64,000 bases of DNA from PWQG01 sp050486205. GTDB lineage: Bacteria; Pseudomonadota; Gammaproteobacteria; Pseudomonadales; Pseudohongiellaceae. The stretch covers positions 62,001 through 126,000 of the forward strand of contig JBJHCW010000004.1 in NCBI GenBank assembly GCA_050486205.1, read 5' to 3'. Positions 25,980 to 35,639 of the stretch are shown one piece after another. The stretch's first letter is position 1; each line of letters starts with the position of its first letter. The position numbers and the translations under genes are program-made. Below the pieces are notes generated by a model that had not been told where the DNA came from, made no database searches, and worked only from the letters and a program-made list of their open reading frames with translations.

Positions 25980-28900
25980 ATGATAGGCAAGCAGTCGCTA
26001 GGCATACTTTTTGCGTTATGTATTGCTTTGTTGCCGGGATCGCTTGTGTCCTTTCAGGACCTCTCCGGAACAACCCAGACTTTGCAGCAATCCGGCCTGT
26101 CGGTCTACGACACCCGTACTGCTGAGCTGCATATCCCCACACTCTCGCTTGCCGGCGAACTACTGGATATACGACTGCGCCTGGATGAGGACGATATCCT
26201 GACGCTGCTGGATTCGCAGTCAGTCTCGGGCAGAACTGCGGTCAGCGCGCTGTTTGACCCCGGTACCGGGATTGCCCATATTCCCTACGCCGCCATATAT
26301 AACAATGGTGAACTGGAAAGCGAGCGCTATTCACTGAAGCTGCGGTTGAAAGAAGAGGTTCCGGAGATACGTCTGGAAATCCTGGAAATTGAACCTCACA
26401 TGCTTTCGGTGCTTACCATTACGGGCAATACGGCTGGTCGCATCGGTGTGTTGGCTATCAACCAGCGTGGTGCGTCCATGGCGGTCACGCAGCATCCGTC
26501 AGCGGGGGGCGACTCCCAGGCATCAATCGGAGCGATCCATACAACTGAATCCGGTGATACCATTTCCGTGTTTGTTGATGACAGAGGTCGCCCGCTGATG
26601 CTTGTGGCGGGAGACATGCTAATTCGATTTTCCAATTATACGGGAAACAGAGTCACCTTGACCCGCATCTCACCCAATGGTCAGGAGTCCGTATTTGTGG
26701 TGGAATTCGACAGTGCGCAGATGGATGCGCTTCTGACGGAATTCATTTCAGCATTCATGGCGTCAGGCGCCGTACTCTCCTTGCCACCGTCGGCCAGCCA
26801 GGTGTTGACCTATGGCGCAAATCTGCTGACATACGCAAGCTGCCTGGCTGCTGACTCGGGTGCATTCGCAGGCCTTGCCCAAGCCAGAAACGGAGTTCTG
26901 GCGGCATGCACCAGTACCACACTCGCTGCTGCACGCATGCAGGGTCGGGATGCGAGGGTGACTGCTGAAACCAGATCATGCGCTGCGCAGCAACTCGCAG
27001 TTTGTTCTCCCGCGGCGGTCAAGATGGAGCAGTACTTGACGCAGGCGATGCAGGTTATCGCAGCGGCCCCCGCTGGCAGGGTGCCCGGCCCAATGAATCC
27101 GGTATGGACCGAGGTTCCTGACACACGACTTGCTGATGTTCTATTCGACTGGTCCCCGCAAGGCCGCGCACCGGGAAATTCTGGAATTAATGGGATTTAC
27201 GCATACTCCGGCGCTGCCTTTGACACCAAGCGAAACCGTTTGTTAATTCACGGTGGCGGTCATGGTGATTACGGTGGTCAGGAAATCTACGCTCTTGATA
27301 TAGACACTTTCACCTGGTCAATGGTGGCGCCACCAGAAAATCTGGCGGATATGCAGGAAACCTCATGTACATTACCGACCCAGGAAAATTACGGACGGCG
27401 AACGGCCAACAATTTACCTAAGTCTGTACACACATATGATCGGCTCGTCTATGTTGAGCAGCTGGATGCCTTGCTAGATGGTCGCGCCTCAGTAGGTTAC
27501 AGGGAGTGCCAGGGGTCACATAGAGAAGCTGCTTTGTGGAAGTTTGAGACCAATGAATGGGAGTGGTGGGCCGATGAGAAGGTGCACCCGGACGACTATC
27601 CGTATCCGACACAGTTTTCTTTTGGGGGTGTAGGCGCAGCGGCGGCGGTTCATCCAATAACAAAAGAGATATGGTTTGTAGCGCAACGTGATAATGCAAG
27701 ACTCACGCGCTGGAATCCCTCAACAGACGCCTGGACTCAAGGCAGAGCGGATTTTACTGTCAACTCAACTTTTAACAAAGTCGCGGTGATTGACTCAGCC
27801 CGTAATAATCTCATTATCGGTCGCGCCAGATCCAATAACTCTTCCATGGTTTTTCATATCGTTCCTTTGGATGAGTTTGAAGAAGGTGAGACACGGCCGC
27901 AGGATTATATAGTCTCAACTACCGGCGATAATGATTTTTTATCTGTCAATGGCGGCAGACGTATCACCATGGACTACGATCCGGTGGGTGATCAGCTGGT
28001 GGCCTGGGCCGGCCATTCGGATATCTACACCCTGAATCTGGACTCGTTGGTATGGACCAAACATTCAGTGCCCGGCGCTGTTCCTGGCGCCGCCAGTACA
28101 GCGGGAACCTACGGAAGATTCCGTTATGTGGAGTCCCTGGATAAATTTTTATTGACACGACACACGGGCGAAAATGTGTTTTTGCTGGATCTGCGTTCGG
28201 ATTCCCCCGGTCCAACTCCGCCAGTTACGCCGCCGGGTACAACGCCACCAGTGACGGGTTTGTCAGTCACAACATTTGAACTCACCTCAGCTACAACCAA
28301 CCCGGAGCAGCCTTTTACCACTGCTGTTGCTTTTGCTGAAGGGGATGTCACAGGTACGCCAACACTCAGCCTGGAAAACTATCAGGTCGAGGTGAAGAAG
28401 CATTGGCACGACGGTAGTGTGAAACACGCCATATTTTCCGGCTTGTATGACTCCACAGCAAACATGCCAACAGAAGTTGCTGTTTACGGGGATGGTACAG
28501 TGCCAAGTGGACCGGTTTTGACAGAGGCGGATATCGTTGCCGCCGCGCCAACTGCATCGGTGCAGCTTGGTAGCATTGGTACGGTGTCTCTTGCCAGCCT
28601 GCTCGGTGCACCATCACGTATCTGGCTGCAAGGGCCGAACATGGTGGAAGCTCACTATGCGGCCACCGTGGGAGTGGATCCAGTTCTGGTGGTCAAGTTC
28701 CAGGTGCGGCTTTATGCCAGCGGGGCCATGCGTATCCGGGCAATTGTGGAGAATGGGCAAATCACCGATAGCGATGTGGCGGGCGACCCTACCGACATTC
28801 ACTATGAGCCGCGAGTGACCGTAGGTGGAGTGAGCATTTACGATAATAACGGCGAGGCGCTTTATCATCATCACCATACTCGCTGGTCAGCGGAAGGCTG

Positions 28901-30203
28901 GGTGAATATCACCGCGCCAAACACATCGGTAAAGCATGATACGGAATACCTGACTGCGACCAGACTGGTTCCTAACTACTGGAAGCCAGCAACACAGGCA
29001 ATACTGAATGAATATGATGCGCCCTATACCCCTATGGGCAACGGTGCATGGCGACAGAGAATGGGTAACCCGGGGTGGAGCGATCAGATTGGCATACTGC
29101 CCAGCTGGGATGCCGTATATTTAACATCAGGTGGCGATGCCAGAGCCTATCGCGCCGTGGAAGCGAACGCAAAAGCACTTAATTCGCATGGCATCATCTG
29201 GGCAGACCCAGCCACACACGACCCGATAATATTGAGTGAATGGGAGAGGTGGACTGTAAGAGGAGCATCTGGTGGAGGTGCGAACAATATTCAAACCGGG
29301 CCTAATTCCTGGGCAATTTCACATCACGGATCAGGCGGGTATTTCGCTTATCTGATTACTGGTGATTATTATTTCCTCGAAACCATGCATCATCAAACAG
29401 CTACCAATTTTCTGATCACCTGGTCCGCTCACGGACGTGGCCCCCAACGACGGGTAATGTCAACTCAAACACGATCAGGCGCCTGGGCGATAAGAACTAT
29501 CGGACAGGCGGTTGCCATAAGCCCAGAAACCCCTGTTACCAATGACTTTGCAGACTGGTTGCGAATAGGTGTTTTCGAAGCAATGGCCTCAGTTCTTGAT
29601 ACGCCGGGCCTCAGCGAGAGTGGTTTTATTTACACTTTCTGTGCGGGAAGCGGGGAAGGAATGTGTTACAGCCGTGATACTTATGGTGGCGTTGGAGCCT
29701 TCCAGCAAAACTTCCTGGTGCAATCCATAGGTTATGTGTCGCATCTGAAACCCTTGGCTGATATGTCTGATCTATTACGTGTTAGAGACCACCTCTATAG
29801 AATACCGGTTGGGCTGACCGGGACATCTGGTGATGGTCAATACTGTTACGCGAGGGCTGGTGCCTATAGCTTATTGATATCGCCTGTACGAGAGGCCAAG
29901 GGCAACCCGGAAAAGTGGTTTGATTCCTGGAGCGATATTTACGAAGCCACGTGGGGTGAGCCCAATACCGGTTGCGGCACAAGGCTTCTGGGGACGTCTG
30001 GTGGAGGAGCTTTGTCAGTTGCAAGTACCGGCTACTGGGGGAACTTTTTGCCAGCGCTCTCGTATGCGGTGGAAGATGGCGCGCCGGGTGCCGCAGAAGG
30101 GTGGCAGCGGATACAAAATGCCGAGAATTTTTCGGTATTCGAGAACTCAGGTTTTGGGGCCCGGCCGATGTATGGGATCGTGCCCAGAGGGAATCCTGAC
30201 TGA
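25980..30203 (+). CDS. Giant secreted kelch-like/beta-rich protein, possible polysaccharide-active enzyme
   Basis: A 1407-residue protein with a signal peptide (SLGILFALCIALLPGSLVSF). Residues about 30-310 are beta-rich and unknown; about 310-390 are helical and Ala/Cys-rich. Residues about 400-740 are kelch or galactose-oxidase-like propeller repeats (NRLLIHGGGHGDYGGQEIYA, MDYDPVGDQLVAWAGHSDIY). A Pro/Thr linker follows (PTPPVTPPGTTPPVTG, about 745-760). The last 640 residues combine a beta domain with HWHDGSVKHAIFSG, a His run (LYHHHHTRWS) and a helical part resembling alpha/alpha-barrel hydrolases or lyases (SWAISHHGSGGYFAYLI). No catalytic residue can be fixed. Its place inside the glycan island suggests exopolysaccharide binding or trimming. 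Confidence 0.78.
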   Translation: MIGKQSLGILFALCIALLPGSLVSFQDLSGTTQTLQQSGLSVYDTRTAELHIPTLSLAGELLDIRLRLDEDDILTLLDSQSVSGRTAVSALFDPGTGIAHIPYAAIYNNGELESERYSLKLRLKEEVPEIRLEILEIEPHMLSVLTITGNTAGRIGVLAINQRGASMAVTQHPSAGGDSQASIGAIHTTESGDTISVFVDDRGRPLMLVAGDMLIRFSNYTGNRVTLTRISPNGQESVFVVEFDSAQMDALLTEFISAFMASGAVLSLPPSASQVLTYGANLLTYASCLAADSGAFAGLAQARNGVLAACTSTTLAAARMQGRDARVTAETRSCAAQQLAVCSPAAVKMEQYLTQAMQVIAAAPAGRVPGPMNPVWTEVPDTRLADVLFDWSPQGRAPGNSGINGIYAYSGAAFDTKRNRLLIHGGGHGDYGGQEIYALDIDTFTWSMVAPPENLADMQETSCTLPTQENYGRRTANNLPKSVHTYDRLVYVEQLDALLDGRASVGYRECQGSHREAALWKFETNEWEWWADEKVHPDDYPYPTQFSFGGVGAAAAVHPITKEIWFVAQRDNARLTRWNPSTDAWTQGRADFTVNSTFNKVAVIDSARNNLIIGRARSNNSSMVFHIVPLDEFEEGETRPQDYIVSTTGDNDFLSVNGGRRITMDYDPVGDQLVAWAGHSDIYTLNLDSLVWTKHSVPGAVPGAASTAGTYGRFRYVESLDKFLLTRHTGENVFLLDLRSDSPGPTPPVTPPGTTPPVTGLSVTTFELTSATTNPEQPFTTAVAFAEGDVTGTPTLSLENYQVEVKKHWHDGSVKHAIFSGLYDSTANMPTEVAVYGDGTVPSGPVLTEADIVAAAPTASVQLGSIGTVSLASLLGAPSRIWLQGPNMVEAHYAATVGVDPVLVVKFQVRLYASGAMRIRAIVENGQITDSDVAGDPTDIHYEPRVTVGGVSIYDNNGEALYHHHHTRWSAEGWVNITAPNTSVKHDTEYLTATRLVPNYWKPATQAILNEYDAPYTPMGNGAWRQRMGNPGWSDQIGILPSWDAVYLTSGGDARAYRAVEANAKALNSHGIIWADPATHDPIILSEWERWTVRGASGGGANNIQTGPNSWAISHHGSGGYFAYLITGDYYFLETMHHQTATNFLITWSAHGRGPQRRVMSTQTRSGAWAIRTIGQAVAISPETPVTNDFADWLRIGVFEAMASVLDTPGLSESGFIYTFCAGSGEGMCYSRDTYGGVGAFQQNFLVQSIGYVSHLKPLADMSDLLRVRDHLYRIPVGLTGTSGDGQYCYARAGAYSLLISPVREAKGNPEKWFDSWSDIYEATWGEPNTGCGTRLLGTSGGGALSVASTGYWGNFLPALSYAVEDGAPGAAEGWQRIQNAENFSVFENSGFGARPMYGIVPRGNPD

Positions 30204-30319
30204 TATACTGATGCCCGACCAGAGCTCCGCTCCGGAAGCGAAGCGGGAGTTATCTGCGCCCTGTGTTGACGGCGTTGAACACTACAGTTAATAATGATGA
30301 TGGCTAGTAGGTGACACCT

Positions 30320-31009
30320 ATGAACAGAGACCGACTGAACAAGTTTACGACAGCCATTCTACTGCTGATTTTTAGCGCTGTGTCCGTTAATAAAGCTGTG
30401 GCGCAATATGGCCATCGGTCAGATCGCCAGGCTCCCTGGGTGGGGGAGACACTGGACGGCAGAGCCTGTACGGGCGGCGAGGCAAGAAATTATGGTCCCT
30501 TCGACTATGTGACCAACCGGGACATGTTATGGAGAGTGGACAACAATCATTTCAGCCCCCAAGTGGAGCAGCTCATACGCGGTGACACCACGGCGCACCC
30601 AATGGGTGACGTAGTCTACACGCTGGTAAGGTTCCCCAATCACCATCGCGCATTGTACACGGCGGTCAGATTTTCACTGGGCGAATCAAGCCACGGCTCG
30701 CTGGACCGTTATCCAGCAGAATGTTATCTGCAGCGAGCCGTCAATTTCAGCCCCAACGATTCTGTGCCTTATATGCTGTACGGCCTCTACCTGCATCGGC
30801 TCGGACATCTGGAGCAGTCACTTGAAAAGTATGAGGCTGCGAAAGCACTGGCACCAAACGATGCCAACCTGTTGTACAATCTCGGATTGGTTCATTATGA
30901 CAATGGCGATTACGAAAAATCCTATCAGTACGCGGTAGAGGCTTACAATCGAGGGATCGAGTTTCCCGGCTTGAGGCGCAGATTGCAGGAAGCCGGGCAC
31001 TGGCAATAA
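30320..31009 (+). CDS. Secreted TPR protein
   Basis: A 229-residue exported protein with a signal peptide (FTTAILLLIFSAVSVNKAVA). An N-terminal ~100-residue region of unknown fold (PWVGETLDGRACTGGEARNY, TNRDMLWRVDNNHF) precedes two to three TPR units (MLYGLYLHRLGHLEQSLEKY, LLYNLGLVHYDNGDYEKSYQ). ATG 30320 has AGGTGA 6 bases upstream and is preferred to the GTG three codons before. It follows the giant secreted protein by 116 bases and may act with it in the periplasm. Confidence 0.8.
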   Translation: MNRDRLNKFTTAILLLIFSAVSVNKAVAQYGHRSDRQAPWVGETLDGRACTGGEARNYGPFDYVTNRDMLWRVDNNHFSPQVEQLIRGDTTAHPMGDVVYTLVRFPNHHRALYTAVRFSLGESSHGSLDRYPAECYLQRAVNFSPNDSVPYMLYGLYLHRLGHLEQSLEKYEAAKALAPNDANLLYNLGLVHYDNGDYEKSYQYAVEAYNRGIEFPGLRRRLQEAGHWQ

Positions 31010-31054
31010 CATCGCCTCGCGTCAATACCCCGCGCAACAGTCAACAAGGACTAT

Positions 31055-32092
31055 TTGGTGCCTGCGTTCAGCCTCAAACGTATTGTTCTTCTCGTCGCAA
31101 AATACAGCGGTCTGTTTGCACTGGCCAGACTTCTGACCAGTCGGAAAACGAGAGTGCTGGCCTATCATGGCATCTGGTTGGGCGAAGGGCATTTTGGCAA
31201 CTATCTGTTCATGAGCGCGGAAAAATTCGCTGAGCGAATGGCGCTGCTTGAGAAGTGGGGCTACCCCGTAGTAAGGTTTTCGGGTAAGCCTGATGCAACA
31301 AGGCGTCATGAGCACCGGTGCCCCACCGCAATCACCATTGATGATGGTTGGTATAGCACCTGGTTGGGTATGCTGCCCGTACTTGAAAAGCATGGCTACC
31401 CTGCCACCGTCTACCTGACAACTTATTATTGCCTGAATCAGGCACCGGTTATCAGCGTGGCGCTGGGTTATTGTTTCAGTCAAATTGATGCGGGCAAAAT
31501 CGAGACCCTGCATCTACCTGCCTACGATTTTGGTCCCGTCCGAGTCGACTCAGACTCGGCAAGAAAATCAGCGGTGACCAGCCTGCGGGATATATTCACA
31601 TCCTTGGAAAATGAAACCGCCAGGCAACACTTTCTGAAAGCGGCATGTGAGGCAACCGGTGTTAATCACGGCGAACTCATGGATGGGCGCTGGTTTCACC
31701 TTATGAGCCCTGAGGAAGTGAAGGATGCAGTCAGCCGCGGGATCACTTTTGAAGCGCACACCCATCGCCACCGAATTACCTACGAGGGCAAGGACAGTCT
31801 TGCTGAAGAAATTGCGATCAACAGCGACTGCATCAGCAAGTTGACCGGCAGAGTGCCTGAACATTTCTGTTACCCGAGCGGTCGCTACACAAAAGACCTT
31901 TGGCCCATTATTGAAAACTGCCGGATCGCCTCTGCAACCACAACAGACATAGGCCTTGTAGACGAGAGCACGCCACGTTATGCGTTGCCGCGAATACTTG
32001 ACGGGCAGAATGTTTCAGAGCTTGAGTTCGAAGCTGAGATGTCTGGTTTTCTGGAGCTGTCGCGATCAGCACGCAGAGCGAGAAAGGGCTAA
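31055..32092 (+). CDS. Polysaccharide deacetylase (NodB homology)
   Basis: A 345-residue carbohydrate esterase 4-type protein, expected to remove N-acetyl groups from glycan sugars. NodB motif 1 is AITIDDGWYSTW (catalytic Asp and metal Asp), motif 2 is FEAHTHRHRI (metal His pair) and motif 3 is CYPSGRY. No signal peptide is evident; a short hydrophobic N-terminus may associate with the membrane. The start is TTG 31055 or GTG 31058 after AAGGA. Its stop overlaps the sulfotransferase stop on the opposite strand by 4 bases. A second, XrtA-type deacetylase is at 51956. Confidence 0.88.
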   Translation: MVPAFSLKRIVLLVAKYSGLFALARLLTSRKTRVLAYHGIWLGEGHFGNYLFMSAEKFAERMALLEKWGYPVVRFSGKPDATRRHEHRCPTAITIDDGWYSTWLGMLPVLEKHGYPATVYLTTYYCLNQAPVISVALGYCFSQIDAGKIETLHLPAYDFGPVRVDSDSARKSAVTSLRDIFTSLENETARQHFLKAACEATGVNHGELMDGRWFHLMSPEEVKDAVSRGITFEAHTHRHRITYEGKDSLAEEIAINSDCISKLTGRVPEHFCYPSGRYTKDLWPIIENCRIASATTTDIGLVDESTPRYALPRILDGQNVSELEFEAEMSGFLELSRSARRARKG

Positions 32093-32994
32093 TTTTCAGT
32101 TTCAGAGTAGAGGGTCTTCCATTCAGGGAAATCCCTTTCCAATAAAATCCTCAATTCTTCAGTCTGTTTCAGCTGAATCGGTCGCAAATATTCGATTACC
32201 TTGTCAACGTTGACGGATCGCTTGTCAACTCTATCGGAATTTGGCTTGCTCAGAGCTTTTCTCAAAGAATAGGGAATTAGGTCGAGCAACTTCCTGATTG
32301 GCTTTATGTTTCGAACCCGATAGGGAAGTACCTCATGTTTTGAAACTTTAATATTCTTGGGTGTGACATTTTTGGGTTTGTCGGAATCAGGCACCTTGTA
32401 GGTCTTGTCGACATTCAACCAATCGAAAATGCTAACCAGTATCTCGTTTGGGTTCTGTACCAACTCCTCAAATGTGCAGAAATAAATCTGCTTCTTGTCA
32501 AAGTACTCCAGGTATTTCTCTATCTGCAGGGCATAATGACTGACGTTCATGTAATGGGGATCCGACTTGATCCCTTCATAAATATCTATCATTTTGGATT
32601 CCACATTCACATTGTGCCAGAAGTGGCTCAGGGTTCTTTCAATAGGGTCCCTCATAACATAAATAAACCTGGAATCAGGGTTGAAAGCATGGATGTTCTC
32701 TGGGACGTCAGAAAGAGTTGGGAATTTAGTGTATAGAGTAGTCGATTCGCCTACGATCTTTTCATGTAGTGCGTTTTCGAACAATTGTAAATACTTGTCT
32801 TGGTTCTCAGATATTCCCCTGTTCCACATACTGGGTGCGAAATGTTTCAGTTCATGACTCTTGACGAAAAAACAAGGCTCCTTGATTTTGCTCATGAAAA
32901 TCTCTGGATGTGCTGAGAGTAAATCATGGAGATAGGTGGTGCCTGACTTCATGGCGCCAATAATAAATAGATTAGGTTTTCTAGACACTTCCAT
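32089..32994 (-). CDS. Sulfotransferase
   Basis: A 301-residue PAPS-dependent sulfotransferase. The 5'-phosphosulfate loop is FIIGAMKSGTTYLHDLLSAH near the N-terminus; the 3'-phosphate-binding strand is SRFIYVMRDPIERTLSHFWH near residue 110. It resembles heparan sulfate/glycan O-sulfotransferases of bacteria. AGGA precedes the ATG. The region is clearly AT-richer than the XrtA locus. Inference: it sulfates the polysaccharide made by this island. It is divergent from the first ATP-grasp gene across 244 bp. Confidence 0.9.
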   Translation of the reverse strand: MEVSRKPNLFIIGAMKSGTTYLHDLLSAHPEIFMSKIKEPCFFVKSHELKHFAPSMWNRGISENQDKYLQLFENALHEKIVGESTTLYTKFPTLSDVPENIHAFNPDSRFIYVMRDPIERTLSHFWHNVNVESKMIDIYEGIKSDPHYMNVSHYALQIEKYLEYFDKKQIYFCTFEELVQNPNEILVSIFDWLNVDKTYKVPDSDKPKNVTPKNIKVSKHEVLPYRVRNIKPIRKLLDLIPYSLRKALSKPNSDRVDKRSVNVDKVIEYLRPIQLKQTEELRILLERDFPEWKTLYSETEN

Positions 32995-33238
32995 GAATTT
33001 CTCTTCCTGTTTCGATCTGGTTTGACCATCATCGTATATGTTAAACAGCGCTGGACCAAAAGCCTAGCCTTTTTCTGTTGTCCGGAATATCGTTCGTTGG
33101 GATGGAAAATGACCCTATATGCTATGATGCGAATTGTGACTAGTCAGGATGTGCTCGCTCTTGGGTAAGAGGCGGAAAATGAATCGGAACAAGGGATTTC
33201 AGTGAGTCGTAAGCGAAGCAGGTAGGCGCAAAAGAAGG

Positions 33239-34360
33239 ATGAAATCAGCATTGAATACTATTTCGACAGCCCGTGTGCAAAATCGCCCGGGATCCTCCCT
33301 GCGGGGGGTATTGACGCAAACGGTACTGCGTGCCAGAGAAGGCCAGTTATCGGTCACAAGGCAGTTGCTCGAAATGGCAGCTCTGAGGCTGTTTTACGGC
33401 CTTGGTCCAGGGTTCTACCACACTGCCCGCTTTTGGCGGAAAGGCCTACCATGGGCATTCAAGACCGGATTCTGGCCGTATGGAAAATTTCGCGGTGTGC
33501 TCAATAAAATCAACCCGCCTTCCTACCAGAAGATGTCCCAAGACAAAGTCTGTGAGAAGGCAATTCTGCAACTGGTAGGCATTCCTACGCCGCAATTTTT
33601 CGGGAGCTTGCATCATAAGCGAGGCCTTTCAGCGAGCGGGAACAGACTGACCAACGCTGACGAATTACATCAGCTATTGCTGTGCAATCCTGGAGTCGGT
33701 CGACTTTGCTTCAAGCTGGTGGAGGGATCTGGTGGTCAGGGTTTCCAAGTGGTGGAAATAATACGTAAAGATGCTGTGAGGCTGCACGTGCTTGAGTCCG
33801 GGAATGTCATGTCAGTGTCGGATTTTCTCACCAGCGTATTGGCATTGGATCAGGGTGCGGGCTATATCGTGGAGGACTACGTCAAACAGCACCCGGACCT
33901 TGGCAAGCTTAACGCTTCCAGTGTCAACACCATCAGAGTATGGGCAAGCTGCGTGGATGGCGAAACCGCCGTTATTGATGCGTTTTTGCGGGTAGGTGGT
34001 AGTGGTAGCCTGGTCGACAATACTAGCAGGGGGGCGCACATATTCCGACTAGATCTAGACTCAGGCACAATAGGGGATGGCATGATCAAGAATATTTACA
34101 ATGATACTTTCCAGTGTCACAGGGATACCGGTGAACGCATAAGTGGTGGTACCTTGCCCTACTGGAATGAGGTCTTGAGTTTAGCGCAGCAAGCGGTCGC
34201 GGCTTTTCCCCATATTAACTTCGCTGGGGTGGATATTGCTATTGCTGAGGGGGGGCCTGTTGTCATTGAGCTAAATGTGGAGCCAGACCCGACATCAGCG
34301 ATTATTTTCGACCGATCTCATCGGGAGCTACTGCAAGCCTTCGTTAATGCGTTCAAGTAA
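33239..34360 (+). CDS. Sugar-transfer-associated ATP-grasp protein, paralog 1
   Basis: A 373-residue ATP-grasp protein of the group linked to sugar transfer. N-terminal signature: EMAALRLFYGLGPGFYHTAR. ATP-grasp elements: RLCFKLVEGSGGQGFQVVEI, YIVEDYVKQHPDLGKLNASS, VNTIRVWASC and, near the C-terminus, VVIELNVEPDP with the metal-binding Glu and Asn. Such proteins are predicted to ligate an amino acid or other carboxylate to a glycan precursor; no substrate is proven. The ribosome site is poor (GAAGG abuts the ATG), so the start is less certain. The closest relative in the window is the 35640 gene (same FGPGNYHKYRLWQIG-type start). Confidence 0.85.
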   Translation: MKSALNTISTARVQNRPGSSLRGVLTQTVLRAREGQLSVTRQLLEMAALRLFYGLGPGFYHTARFWRKGLPWAFKTGFWPYGKFRGVLNKINPPSYQKMSQDKVCEKAILQLVGIPTPQFFGSLHHKRGLSASGNRLTNADELHQLLLCNPGVGRLCFKLVEGSGGQGFQVVEIIRKDAVRLHVLESGNVMSVSDFLTSVLALDQGAGYIVEDYVKQHPDLGKLNASSVNTIRVWASCVDGETAVIDAFLRVGGSGSLVDNTSRGAHIFRLDLDSGTIGDGMIKNIYNDTFQCHRDTGERISGGTLPYWNEVLSLAQQAVAAFPHINFAGVDIAIAEGGPVVIELNVEPDPTSAIIFDRSHRELLQAFVNAFK

Positions 34361-34511
34361 AGAGGCGGCAGTGACCACGCGTCGATAGCAAGTTCTACCG
34401 AAGATTCTCAAAGTGCCTTATTTTGGAATTTCTGCTGGGTTAGCATTCTGCTTAGTAGGGCTACAACAAGCTCATCATCAGTGATTGAGCTTGTTTCAGG
34501 AGGAATAACTA

Positions 34512-35582
34512 ATGAGTGCCTTGGGTAAAGTTGATGACTATTTTAGAGCAGTTCTCGCGGCCAGGCAGGTGCACAAACTGAATGCACTATCGGCAATCAA
34601 AAGCGTTGGAATAGCCAAGCTGCGCTTTGGACTCGGTCCCAGAATGCATTCGATGTACGGTTTGGCCGGAATACCCGTAACTGAGTGGAAAGAGTTTCAG
34701 CACCACAAAGATCTACAAGCGGTACTTAAACTGCTTAACCCGGAAGAAAAACGCAACATCACTAAAGATAAGCTCCTGTTTTCCTTACACTGTGATACTC
34801 ATGGTTTTCCTAGTATTCAAACTGTTTACAGCGATCCGCCAGATCAGAGTACGTCAGACGCTGAACAGCGTGAAGCTTTTGGCCGATGTATAGACCCGGT
34901 GACAGTTGATCTGTTTTTTAAGCTCATGGATGGCGCTCATGGTTACGGCGCCTTCATCGCAACGCGCAATAATTCAGGCTGGTTATATTGTGATGACAGC
35001 GGAACCACAAGCGATCTTTACGAATTTTGTCGAAAGCGCCAAGGCATCGGCCGTGGATGGATAGTGCAACCTGTATTAAAAACACATGAAAGCTTGCGAG
35101 AGATTAGCTCCAGTAGAGCTCTAAGTACTGCCAGGGTTAATACTTGTTTCACGCCTGAAGGTCCTGAGATCCTGTTTTCCGTACTGAGGCTGGCAAGAGG
35201 ATCGAACCAGACTGATAATTTTAATGATGGGCGAAATGGGAACATGGTTGCTGAGATCGATATCGCTAGTGGTAAGCTGGGGCCAGCTAGGGGCTCATTG
35301 AGCAAAGACTATCCTTGCATGAGCAGCTTTTCAGTCGATCCTGATACAGGTCATCCGATAGCGGGCCGGCTAGTACCTTATTGGGAAGAGATAAAGGCAC
35401 TACTATTGAAGTCACAAGCGACTCTCCCGGAGCTGAAGACCCTAGGTTGGGACGTGGCGATCACCAATCAGGGACCCTTTATAGTAGAGGCAAACTCAAA
35501 CTATGGAGGAGAAAGCACACAAGTGGCCTACGGGCGGGGTTTAAAGCCTGTTTTTATCGATCGATTAAAACAACTGATTTGA
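34512..35582 (+). CDS. Sugar-transfer-associated ATP-grasp protein, paralog 2
   Basis: A 356-residue ATP-grasp protein, more divergent than its two neighbours. It shows KLRFGLGPRMHSMYGLAGIP at the N-terminus, DLFFKLMDGAHGYGAFIATR as the ATP-binding loop, WIVQPVLKTHESLREISS, STARVNTCF and the C-terminal GPFIVEANSNYGGES. The start has a strong GGAGG 8 bases upstream. It stands on the same strand as paralog 1, 151 bp downstream, in AT-richer DNA. Confidence 0.83.
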   Translation: MSALGKVDDYFRAVLAARQVHKLNALSAIKSVGIAKLRFGLGPRMHSMYGLAGIPVTEWKEFQHHKDLQAVLKLLNPEEKRNITKDKLLFSLHCDTHGFPSIQTVYSDPPDQSTSDAEQREAFGRCIDPVTVDLFFKLMDGAHGYGAFIATRNNSGWLYCDDSGTTSDLYEFCRKRQGIGRGWIVQPVLKTHESLREISSSRALSTARVNTCFTPEGPEILFSVLRLARGSNQTDNFNDGRNGNMVAEIDIASGKLGPARGSLSKDYPCMSSFSVDPDTGHPIAGRLVPYWEEIKALLLKSQATLPELKTLGWDVAITNQGPFIVEANSNYGGESTQVAYGRGLKPVFIDRLKQLI

Positions 35583-35639
35583 TCGAGCTTGAAGCAGCAT
35601 TCAGACATTCCTAGGTGATGGTTTACTTACCCGTCAACG

